Source of the DNA: Golubevia sp. BC0850
Lineage: Eukaryota > Basidiomycota > Exobasidiomycetes > Golubeviales > Golubeviaceae
Assembly: GCA_012976225.1 (NCBI GenBank)
Contig: JAAVVG010000046.1
Coordinates: 1-64,000 of the forward strand
Direction of reading: 5' to 3'
DNA: 64,000 nucleotides
Shown: one piece after another, positions 1 through 9,896 of the stretch
How positions within the stretch are numbered: position 1 is the first letter of the stretch
Layout of the letters: the number at the start of each line of letters is the position of its first letter
Program-made: the position numbers and the translations under genes
Notes under the pieces: model-generated
Seen by the model: the letters and a program-made list of their open reading frames with translations, nothing else
Told to the model about the DNA's origin: nothing
The model's database searches: none

Positions 1-168
1 AGCCCCCTAATCTCGATCCTCAATCTTCCAAGCTCTTCTTCAAAATCTTTGTCTCCTGGAGTGTCAAACCTCCCTATCTTCATCCTCACTTCCTCGTCAT
101 CCCCTCTCTTTAACGTTCTTTCCATCATACATCTTGGAGCGCCTTCGCCCTTTCCCTCCTTCTCTTAC
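1..168 (-). CDS. Possible 5' part of a minus-strand gene leaving the left edge (weak)
   Basis: Read on the minus strand, an acidic open frame begins with two adjacent ATG codons near 128-123 and stays open to base 1, so it would continue beyond the window. A second overlapping minus frame starts with an ATG near 260 and is basic (rich in Lys, Arg and Ser). A GTGAGG-like donor between them could join the two, but I cannot show it. I recognise no family. The region could equally be the promoter and 5' UTR that RRN3 shares with a neighbour. Confidence 0.2.
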
Positions 169-636
169 GAGTCCACCATCTTTCGACCTCGATTGAACTA
201 CTTTGCTCCTTGGCCGGAACCCAATTACTTCTTTCTTGCTCTCTTGAACTTGATTCTTCATTTACTGAGAGTTAGCTGCATTAGCTTTACATTGCTGCTC
301 CGACAATAAGCTCCTTGTCGACATCTTCGAAAGAGGCGATTCTGACCCACTAACCTTTTGTGAATTGCACTTCCCTTCTCCCACAACCTCTCTTTCTGAT
401 TTACAGGTTACTAGATAGAGCTAAGGGAAATAGACTTTTATTCATTCAGAAAGAGATCGATCATATTCAAATCAAGACCAACAGGTGCAAGTTCGTAGGG
501 TAAGAGAGCAGAGCTGAGCTGAGCTTCTTGAAGAGAAAGAGAGAAAGTGAAGAGCGGCTCTTGCTATCATCAATCTTTTCTGTTAGCAGATTACCATCAA
601 CTTCAACTCAATTACAATCTCAATCAATTGATCCCA

Positions 637-3600
637 ATGACATCTTCAACCAAGGCATCGTTGTCAAAGAAGAAGCAGCAGAAGCAGCAGCCACCCCAGC
701 AACCAAATTCATTCAATCGATCCTCTTCAGTTTCATCAATCGGATCCAATCATACTATCAAATCAAACTATACTAGTAACAATTCCACATCAACCTCAAA
801 TATTCCAGCCAATGGAACACCCAATCCGAAGAAACGTGGTAGAGACGGTGGTCTTCTAAGTCCAATCAATACTTCAAATTCAAGTTCAAATCCAAGTTCC
901 AAATCCAATTCTGCCAATTCAACTCCTTCAGCTTCTCCAACCAGATTGATAAGTTCAAACTCTGCTATTCCCAACAATCTTCATAGAGACGCAGATGGTT
1001 CATTGCTGTCATCGCAAGAATCAGAAGAATCTTCCTCTTTCTTATCTCAATCTCCAAATCCAAACCCTCGTAAATTGAAAGGAATCATGAGAGATAAGAA
1101 GAGTGGTGGTATCTCTATGGGTGTCGGAGAGAAGAAGGAAATGTATGAGAGAATGGTCAAGGGAGCTTTCGAGGGGAGGAAGAATGTGAGTATTGGGCTG
1201 GGAAAGGGAGGTGGGGTTGGGAAGGCAAGGCAAAGGTGGCTCTCTGCTCGATGTTGAGGCATAAGACTGAGGAGATGGATTCGACACAGGTCCCTTTGGT
1301 TCTAGTTTCTAAGGGAGTGAACGCTTGAGAGGAAGCTTGTTCCCTCTAACTACCAAACAAGATTCTGGTTGGCTCAATACTTCCAACTTCACCTCTTCCT
1401 TCCACCTATTCATTCAGGGGGATTTTGGTGCTTATCAAGACCTAATCACATCTTTTCAACTCTCAACAATTGGACAAGACAAGAAACCAATCAATCCATC
1501 ATCACCTGAAAACTTGAAATACATTTCTTCAGTTCTCATAGCCTTAACCAACCATTCAACAGAATTAGATCGACCTCATACAACCTTAGTAACCTCAATA
1601 GTAAACCTTCCTTGGTTTTCCTCAACTCCAGCAATCTTCAACGCTCATTCTAGATTTATCTATTCGCTCTGTACTGCTCGTGGAGAATGGACTTCTCTAG
1701 TCCTAAAATCTATAGTCTCTGCTTTTGCCTTTCAACCATTTGCTAAGAACAAGGCTGGATCCAGCAGAGTTGGTTTGTTTTCTTTACTTCCAGATGATGT
1801 TCTACCACCTACTAGAGCGGTCATTAGTGATAGATTACACGCGGTTTTGGAACGACTTAATCAATTGGTGCCGGCTTTACCTAGCATTTTAGGACCGATT
1901 CTTTTAAAGAACTTCCCTAACAAAAGAGATGGTAGGAATGATTGGATGGTTTATTGTAGGAACTGTTTGAGAGTTGGAGATTATGCGGAGGAGGTCAAGG
2001 AGGATGTCATGAGGATTATTGCAGATAGAAGTATTGGTTTCGATGTGAGTTTCAATTCGATACTTGGCGGGAATACTTACTAGCTTCTATCGCCATTACG
2101 ATCTCCTTTTGGACATCGTTAATGGAAGCTGACCGGACTGCTCTCTCTCACTTCTCATCGCTTTCATAGGTCGAGATTCAAATTGAAATCGATGAACTCG
2201 ATAGTGAAGACGAGGATGTCGAGATCCCAGACGATATTTCAAGCATTTCAAAAACTGACTCTTCAATATTAGGAACTTCTGAGAACTCTCAAGAAACTGA
2301 AGCTTCAACTCAACCATCCGACACGAAAGCAAGCGCCTCGGAGCTCGTTAGAGAAGGAGCTTCCTCCGATCTCGTTCTGGATGGACCTCAAACAGAGCTG
2401 TCAGAAGAAGAACTAAGGTTCAAGTTAAAGGAAGAGAAGAAAGAGTTTAAGAGGAAGAAGAAAGAGATGGAACTAATCAAAGAACAAGAACGAGAGGAAA
2501 GAAGAAAGAAGAGAAATGAAACCAGAAATCCTTGGGAAATCGTATTAGGTGAAGAAGATTATGATGGAGATTCAGAAGAGGAAGATGAAAGTTTAGATGA
2601 GCATATGAATCTACCTGAAATGGAAGGAATCGATGGAACTAAACCCAACGCTCCTGGAAATGGCTACGATCTGGATGCGATTTCTTCAGATGAAGAATCA
2701 GAAGATGATGATGATTTGCCAACTCTGAATGGTCTAGTCAGACAAGTCAAGAAACTTGGTAGCAAAGACAAAGACAAGATTAGAGACCTGTTTGGCAAAC
2801 TAGATGGAATCATGGAAGTAGTCTTCGAGCATTTGAACGAAAGAGAAAAAGGATTCCAAGAATTACAACGAAATTATGACGAATTGTATGCTGAGGTTAA
2901 TCAACAAATGGAGGAGTTTCAACGAATCGTTTCAGCTAATCAGGTCAACGACGAAGGAGATATCTATGCTAAACATCAAGGAAGGATCTCTTCAATTGAA
3001 GCTAAGAGGCTTAATTTAGAAGACTTGAAACAAAAGTTAGAGAAGCGAGCTGAATCTAGATATCAAGAATTTTCAACTTTACTCAGCACTTTCAGAAAGA
3101 CGATTCTACCAACTTATAGAAGTCGACATACTCAATTCCTACTCTTCTGGTTTACTTCTCTGGACAAAATCTTCGTTGATGAATTCTTGGGAATGTTGGT
3201 CAATGGTTCTGTAGGTGGAATTTTGACAGATGAGAATACTGCCTCTGGAATCTCTTTGAACTCGAATCTTCAAAATCACATCATCAATTCTTCAACTTCA
3301 ATTATCAACATCAGAATCCATTGTGCTTATTTATCCTCCTTCGTTTCAAGAGCTAGACACTGTCCTCCAGTATTCTGCAAAGCTATCGTTCAAATGCTGA
3401 TCGAATATCTAGAGACTCATCTTCAGAGACACATTCAGTTAAAGGATTCAGGTGTTGATGAAGGTAAAGAAGAAGGTGATAGAATTCATCAAGGATGGTA
3501 TGCGATCGCTCAAGCTGTTATGTATATCTTTTGCTTTAGATGGAGAGATTTACAGAATGATCGAGATCTAGCAAATGATAGTGGAAACGGAAGTCAATCT

Positions 3601-4515
3601 CAATTACCTTCAGCTGATGTCATGAAACACTCAAATTACAATCATCCAGAAAGTAAAGAGGATCACTTACCATCTCTGACGGCTCTTTCACCAATTCTTA
3701 GACCCATCGATCCTTCAACTTCAAATCAAGACGACGACGGAGATGAAGCTCCGGAAGGTCAGAACGAATCTTCAGGATGGTTGACATCTTTGACTCTTTT
3801 CAACAGATCTATCTTCTCTTCTTTAAATCCTCTAGCCCATTGTCATCCTACCGTAGTTTCTCAATTTGCAGAAGTAGCCGGTCAGACTGGTTACGCATTC
3901 TGTTGGGCAAAAATCGAAGACAATAGAAATATCAAGAATCAACATGGTAGTAGAGATGGTCTTCCAAATCAACCCGTAGTCCATCAATATCAGGAATCGG
4001 GTTTGAATGGAACTGAAGAAGAGAACGTCGCTGCTGGAATCAGAATGAAGAACGTCAACGGTCACAAAGGTCAATCGAGTGGACAAGGGTTTACTAATAA
4101 TCAATCTCAATTAGATGCTTTCTTTCCTTTCGATCCTTATAGACTTGAAAATTCTCAGAGGTTCTTAGATGGGATTTATAGAGAATGGGAAGATGTCAAA
4201 CCTGACAATTGGGTTGATGATTCTGGTTCCGAAGAGGATGCTTCAGAGGAAGACTCCGATTCCGATTCAGATGAAGATGAGGATGATGATGAAGAAGAAG
4301 AAGTGAAGAGAGTTGGATCTACTGCTTTGGACATTCCAGGGGCTATGGGAAAGAGGGATAACAGAAAGAAGGCGGAGGAAAGCAGAAAGTTGAGAGGTAA
4401 AGGAAAAGGAAAAGAAGTTAGAGATAGAAATAAGGATAATGACGTTGAGGGAATGTTGTTGGATGAAGGTGTTTCTAAAAGTTTGGGAGCTATGAGCATG
4501 TCCTATACTCCTTAA
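637..4515 (+). CDS. RRN3: RNA polymerase I-specific transcription initiation factor RRN3 (TIF-IA)
   Basis: Bridges RNA polymerase I to the core factor at rDNA promoters in the nucleolus. Exons 637-1185, 1418-2044 and 2170-4515 join to about 1173 aa; both introns have GTGAGT donors and keep phase 0. The ATG at 637 is the first AUG of the frame. The N-terminal ~150 residues are Ser/Asn-rich and look disordered. The RRN3 core follows: a YERMVKGAF/GDFGAYQDL block across intron 1, the VEIQIEIDELD segment with an acidic stretch, the helical block with FSTLLSTFRKTILPTYRSRH and LLFWFTSLDKIFVDEFL, then AYLSSFVSRARHCP and WYAIAQAVMYIFCFRW. The C-terminus has two Glu/Asp tracts and a basic tail. The protein is nearly twice the length of yeast Rrn3 (627 aa) because of its N-terminal, acidic and C-terminal extensions. 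Identification is firm. Confidence 0.93.
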
Positions 4516-4955
4516 AGAAAGGAATAGAAATAACGACTACGTTGAATGGACCCTTCAGATTTCAACAACTATCTCGGAACATTCTCTCAAGAACTGGAAA
4601 CTCAGAAACTCTTTCTAGCACAACATGAGCAAATCGAAGTCTTTCTCTCCCTCTCCTTTTCATTCTTCTGCCCCTAGTAAATCTAACCTACACAATTAAA
4701 AGTAAATCTATGTCTCGGCCCCTTCAATTCTAGCATGTACTTTCCAATCAATATCCATTCCGCATTTTCTTTCTTTGTCTCTTTTTGTCCGTTCGAAACT
4801 GAACCCTAGAATCTCACTCGTAGAATCTAAATTCATTCATTTCACCAAAGATCTTCCTCTGAGATGTACGAACAAGCGCAAAAAGAGTGCGCAGATGTCT
4901 GAAGTCGCCGAGCTGCTTGAAACTTTAAGATATTCAGCCCATACTTAGTCAAGTG
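4516..4955. other. Gap after RRN3, no supported gene
   Basis: A short plus-strand frame starts with an ATG at 4545 (beginning MDPSDFNNYLGTFSQELE) and runs about 40 codons before stopping. I could not attach further exons or a family to it. The rest is pyrimidine-rich and looks like 3' UTR and intergenic DNA. Confidence 0.4.
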
Positions 4956-5221
4956 GGAAGAATCTCAAAACCTCGAGCAACACATTTGATTGATCCTCAA
5001 ATCAAAGCAAGCGCTGAAACCTGTCTATATCAAGTCAAGCGATGTAGAAAAGAGAATGTGGAAAGAGGATTTGAAGTTCAAAACGTGAAGATTGGGCCCT
5101 CAAGAAGCTAGTCATCCCCTTGAACAAGTTCTCTGAAGAGGATCTGGAGGAATGTCGAGAGTTGGCGGGAGACGTGGTGGACTTGGAATCAGAGCCAGAG
5201 TTTTGGGAGGTTTACCATTGA
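4956..5221 (+). pseudogene. Decayed C-terminal fragment of an F-box/LRR-like protein
   Basis: Two adjacent plus-strand frames together match the end of the gene at 37.3-38.0 kb. The first frame carries RKENVERGFEVQNVKIGP; the second carries LKKLVIPLNKFSEEDLEECR and ends FWEVYH with a TGA at 5219-5221. The paralogue reads KEDVEIGFEVGFVKVEP then LKKLVIHFNKLSAEALEECR and ends TWEVEI. At the DNA level CTCAAGAAGCTAGTCATCC is identical in both. The frames are offset by one base near 5100, at GGGCCCTCAAG, so a one-base loss relative to the paralogue breaks the frame. No start codon or F-box is visible upstream. This is a host-gene relic, not a working copy. Confidence 0.7.
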
Positions 5222-6177
5222 AGAGAGCGTTGACTTTTGTGAGTTCAAAGAACCAGTCTCGATCTTTTGACAGAGAGAACTCTCGTGTCGATTCGCGCAA
5301 CTAATCCTTTCTTTCGGGGGTGCCTCTCTTCGCAGCTTAAAGACATGAGATCTCAGATTCTTCTTCCTTTCCACTTCTCTCCAATCATTCTCTCAAGAGG
5401 TCGTCTCTACCTTCACTCATCAAACCTTTTCAACTCTACTTTGAGTAAGCCACTCTCATCCCAGAATCTCCTCGCGACGAACCGCCGAATCCTCAACATC
5501 AAGATCAAAGCAGATCTCAATCCAGGGCCCGAGTTTCGAATAGTCAAGATACAGTTCGAGGGAAGGTAGAAAGAATCAATCTCAAATCTGGGAAGTGGAG
5601 GTTGGAAGGAGCGGGACGAAGAGGACTGGCAAGATGAAGTCTTCTGATTCAACTTCAATTCTCAGTCAAAAGCTGTATCTGATTTCGAGACTCAATCACT
5701 TCTTTCTTCTCCTTTGGCTGTTCTGAAACATCCCCCTCTCTTCATTCTCGCTCTCGAGCAGAACCTGATTACGCTTCTTTAGAGATTTTAAAGCTTGTCT
5801 CCCTTCTTCTGACCTCTTTTAAATCTCTGAACCTAGAAGTCCTCTTATTTTGATCACCAACCAGACAAGATCCAGAACTGAGGCAGCTCGAATTGACCTC
5901 GACTTCAAAGCTTCTCGCGTCACCTCCTTCTTTCCAAGTCTTTCTTTCTCCTTGCTTTCAAAGTGCTATAGCAGTTCTGACGAAAACGAAGAACAGCCTT
6001 CATTAATGTGGATTCGAAGTGAAATAGGAAGAGCAAATCGAGAAAAGGAGGTCTGAGATTGTTCCTCTCCCACTAGCTCCGAATCGACAACTCAGACCTC
6101 TTTTCTTCTTCCTTCCCGACCACCATCATCTTCTTCCCATCTTTTTTTGAACCAATCATTCCAAAACATCTTCAAGC
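5222..6177. other. About 1 kb without a supported gene
   Basis: Only short frames occur on either strand, none with a recognisable domain and most lacking an ATG. The last 150 bases are very pyrimidine-rich and may be the promoter of the frame starting at 6178. Confidence 0.4.
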
Positions 6178-6818
6178 ATGAACCTCAGATCTAGAATCTA
6201 TTTCCATCCCATTCACCAAGGTCTAACAAGCGGGTGTCTTTCAATCATTGGACCAATCAAAGGATCTCATTCCATCGACAAGGTCAAGAGAACTGCAAGC
6301 AAAGGATTCAGATTAAATCCAGAAGAGGATCATCTAGACGAGCTGAGGGGCTGTAACTGTGGTGGAACAGGAGAAGAAGGAAAAGAGGAGGTGTTCAGTG
6401 ATGGTTTGACTCTTGAGGAGATGGGATGCGAGGATGAGAAGAGAGTCTTCGTGAGGAAGATAGAACTGAAGGAAGAGGAAGAGATCAAGCAGGAAGAGGA
6501 GGGAGATGTCAAGATGGAGGTCAAAGAAGAGGGAGAAGAAGAAGAAGAAGAAGAAGAGAAAAAAGAAATCCCAACAGGTGAGTGCTGGTGCGACTCATCT
6601 CTGGATAGGTGATGCCGTCTGAGGGAAGGAGGAGCAGGTTGAGGGTCATGAAGCAAGAAGAGGCAGCAGGCGAAAGATCAAGGAAGATCTGGATAGCCTC
6701 CAGTTCACCTACTGACTCATTCCTTTTCGGCTTTCCTGAAACAGTCAGAAGATCGTCTCGTTCTCTGGGGAAGAGAAGAGCGGTAGTCGAGGATCAAGAT
6801 GTACCTTCCAGAGACTAA
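6178..6818 (+). CDS. Uncharacterised acidic protein (tentative)
   Basis: An ATG at 6178 follows a pyrimidine-rich promoter-like stretch and opens about 133 codons. The segment is basic at first (KVKRTASKGFRLN), then has a Cys pair (GCNCGG), then a long Glu-rich tail made largely of GAA/GAG repeats. A GTGAGT donor at 6578 follows CCAACAG. Splicing to the CAG ending at about 6670 would add AGERSRKIWIASSSPTDSF and end at a TAG/TAA stop near 6818, giving roughly 180 aa. I recognise no family, and the GAA repeats inflate the open frame, so it may not be a real gene. Confidence 0.33.
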
Positions 6819-6886
6819 GTCTCTCTCAAACCTCTTTCTCCACGAACTCTTCGAGCTCGGCTACAGTCAATTTCCCCACTCTCAAT

Positions 6887-8071
6887 ATGGAAGACTTGAC
6901 CAGGAACGCGCTCATGCCTGCTCGACGGATCTCCAAACTTCTGGGTGGAGATGCTTGGATGAGCCAGCGAATTGGACAGCTGGGAACAATTCAAACCAAG
7001 AACGACAGTTCACTCAGGAAGCTAGAAGACGCCTTCAACGCTTCCCTAGTCTCCCAGTCGGTCGTGGAAGATACTGGTCTCTTCAACTCAGCTCTGATAG
7101 AAGCCCTGGTCAGAGCTTTTCATGAACGTCAAATTGCTTCGAGTCTCAAGAAAGGAACCCGGAACGACTTTAACTTGGTAGTTAATGATTATCAGAGGGC
7201 TGCAGAGCTCGTTCAAGAAGAGCAAAGTGGTCAAGATCAGTAGCAGGTTTTCAGCATTCCAATACTAACTCCAGTCCTTTTCTACAACTCACTGTCCTCT
7301 CCAACAGTGAATCGATCTATCAAGAAAGAATACTTGAATCTTCTCCCACCAGTCGAAAGGTTTCCTCTGACTGAAACTGATCTCAGTGGTCCAGCAGTCT
7401 CAGCTGCTAGGTCGATCTCGGTTCTTTGGGCGAACGGCAAGTGGCTGACTCAGGAACCTCTACCAGGATTGTCGCCGATCAGCATCTCGAGTACTGCAGG
7501 AGTCGTCTCTTCACTGTGAGAAATGGCAACTTTCACCTCCATTCAACTCGGTGAACCAACTCCAGATGGGTTCCCTCCAGCAGTCCTCAAAGCTTTGAGA
7601 CAAGCAATCGCGTGGGCCTCTGCCAATACTAACGGGGCTACAAGGATTCTATCTCATGGATGGTCGCAACAAAAATTTCTTCCTCTTGCTTTGAAGTTCC
7701 TCAAGAAAGAGCTAGGAGTCGTAGATCCTCCAACTGCTCCTCTGACGAAACGAAAGAGAGCTCCGAGGAAGAAGCCCTCTCCTTCAGAGAACGACTCAGA
7801 GGACCCGGAATCAGATCTTACACGCCTAGAGACGGGCGAAGAAGTCCCTTCCCATCCAGAACCAGGTCCCTCAGTCATCAACAGAGCTTCCACCTCTCAC
7901 CAAACAACTCCAACTTCTCAAGAAATCAAACAAGCTCAACTTCAATTCAACGAGTCCAAATTTGTGTCCGAAACTCAACTAGATGTATCAGATCTCACTG
8001 AGACTCAGAAGGTGGGGTTCAGAAGACACGTCGAAGAGATGGAGGAGATGCTTCGAGATTTGGAGGAGTAG
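6887..8071 (+). CDS. Uncharacterised multi-exon gene or decaying copy of a repeated family
   Basis: An ATG at 6887 opens 114 codons with coding-like composition (for example LKKGTRNDFNLVVNDYQRAA). An intron at 7230-7307 is well supported: GTCAAG donor, a perfect TACTAAC branch site near 7263 and a CAACAG acceptor. It removes a TAG and restores the frame into VNRSIKKEYLNLLPPVERF. The same frame meets a TGA at 7517-7519 inside CTGTGAGAAATGG. This may be a second GTGAGA donor, with a weak acceptor near 7600, or a true stop. Beyond it the frame continues as GFPPAVLKALRQAIAWASAN, then a basic Lys/Arg block and an acidic coiled-coil-like end, stopping at 8069-8071. No family is recognised. The last 190 bases recur near 24 kb. 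Confidence 0.42.
7876..8069 (+). repeat. Diverged dispersed repeat, copy 1
   Basis: Begins CATCAACAGAG and contains ACTCCAACTTCTC and AGCTCAACTTCAA. It is alignable with a second copy at 23.9-24.1 kb. In this copy it forms the C-terminal coding part of the frame at 6887-8071. See the companion entry. Confidence 0.65.
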
Positions 8072-9896
8072 TTTGGGCAAAAAGGGCCTGGGTTGAGTTG
8101 AGACTGTGAGTAGAGCACCAATCAAGATAAAAATTCTCAAAGGTCTCAATAATTGAAGGGCTGATGTCTATTGGACACATTCTTCCCTTCTCTTTCTTCC
8201 CGACAGCTTCCAACGAAACTTGATTGGAAGAGGGAAAAGAATTACACTTCCCAGTCTTTCTCTCGCTCTTCCTTCTTCTCATTCCAGACGCCATGCGCTG
8301 ATATTGTCTATCTCCAACTCACAAATCTCCACCCATCATCAAAGAATCAAGATTCATCTGTGCGGATTTAGGAACTCAATTGAAGCCGGTTATAGAAGAT
8401 TGGAAAACTGACGTTGAAGGTAGGAAATGGGGGAGGGTGGGAAAGTTGCAGGGGAGAGGGTTTCATTCGATTGAGGGGGAGAGGATTGGAAATCAGAAAG
8501 AGGCATCAGAAGGGAGAGAGGGTTTAGAAATTGGGATAGGACGAGGGTAGAAGGAAGAAAGCTTGTGAGTAGTAGACTTTATAGAGCCGTTTGCTTGAAA
8601 TCGTTAATGCCTTTTGATCGTTTTGGGATGAGAGGTGAGGGATGAAGAGTTGAAACGAGAGAGAAGGATGACTTTAGAATCTTCAGTGATAGGTGACTTC
8701 AACCTTCTTTGAATTCTAAGAAAGAGAAAGGAGGTCAAGCGACACATCCTTCTTTGGGTTTCAAGAAGGAAAGGGAGATCAAAGACCTATTCCGGACTCA
8801 AGATCAACGAGACATCTCAAGCGGAAGTCAAGATTTCGAAAAATGTTGCAGATGATCGAAGAAAACAACCGAAGTTCGTTTGTTCCATCGAGAAAGAAAA
8901 CAAAAGGTTTGAAGCTTAAAAATTGAAGGGAGGAAACAAAAGAAAAGAAAAAAAAACTAAAGAAAACTGGACTAATGGGAATTGACGATCGACAATCGAC
9001 AAGATGGAAACTGGAAATCCATTCTTTTCCCAAATCTTGTTCGCATGGCATTTGTTCTTGCTTTCGTTCGCTTTGGCTTTCGGCACATGGTGTTGCTCCC
9101 TTGTGGGAACGCTTCGATTGTGCACTGTGGATTTCGAAGGTTGAAATGACAGTATACTTGGATCTTTTCTCTGATGCCTGATCCTCACTTCACGTCCTTC
9201 TCCATCACTGAAGAAAACTAGAAGTTCTTGAGTATCATTGTTAATCCCAAAGATATTGATGGCATACAGTTTATCTTCTCCTGAGTGAGATCTTCCTTCC
9301 TTCCTTCCTCCTTTCCTTCCACTACTCAAGCCTTTCCCTGAGAGATTCGGATAAGTCTTTCGAATCCATTGTGATAGTAATGATCTTTGCGGATCTTCTG
9401 AAGCTCAGCAATCCACCTTCAGGAGCCAAGTTTAAAAGACAGTAGGTCCATCAGTTGCTCAGCGCTTCTCAAAACTACTGGCGTTTCTCCTACACTTCTA
9501 GAGCTCTGTACAACCTTAATAGAAACAAGAACAAAAGTTTTCAAAGCAGATTGGCCAATAAAGATAGATAGTACAAAGTAAGTTTTGGGAGAGACAGATA
9601 TGAAAATAGATTGGGAGATAGATTTGAGTGAAACAAATGTTAGCGTGGAGTTTAGATTTGTGAATAGATATTGAGCATTGTAGAAACTTGAGATAATGTT
9701 GAGCAAGAAGGCGAGATAATGGAGAGGGAGAACTAGCGAAAAGGGAAACAGAAGACAGAGGGGTGAAAAAGCGCTCGAACAGGGGTCCGAAGGATGTGAG
9801 TGCGAAGATCAGCTTGAAGAGAGGCTTTCGGGGTTTGGAAAGATGCAACGTTTGATAGGACGTTTTGTAGTGTTGCTTGCATCGGAAGATCGACCC
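8072..9896. other. 1.8 kb without a supported gene
   Basis: Short frames occur on both strands. The longest is minus 8916-9329, beginning near a CTCTCAG acceptor-like site and containing LYAINIFGINND. It uses no ATG and could not be linked to other exons. A (CCTT)n tract lies near 9286-9316. The right part probably serves as 3' UTR for the minus-strand gene ending at 9897. Confidence 0.4.

Noticed and set aside
4176-4499. Minus-strand Ser-rich frame opposite the RRN3 C-terminus
   Set aside because: It is the mirror of the GAA/GAT-rich acidic coding sequence of RRN3; no ATG context or family.
8916-9329. Minus-strand frame of 137 codons as a gene
   Set aside because: No ATG start, GGAAGG repeats at its beginning, and no exon could be joined to it.
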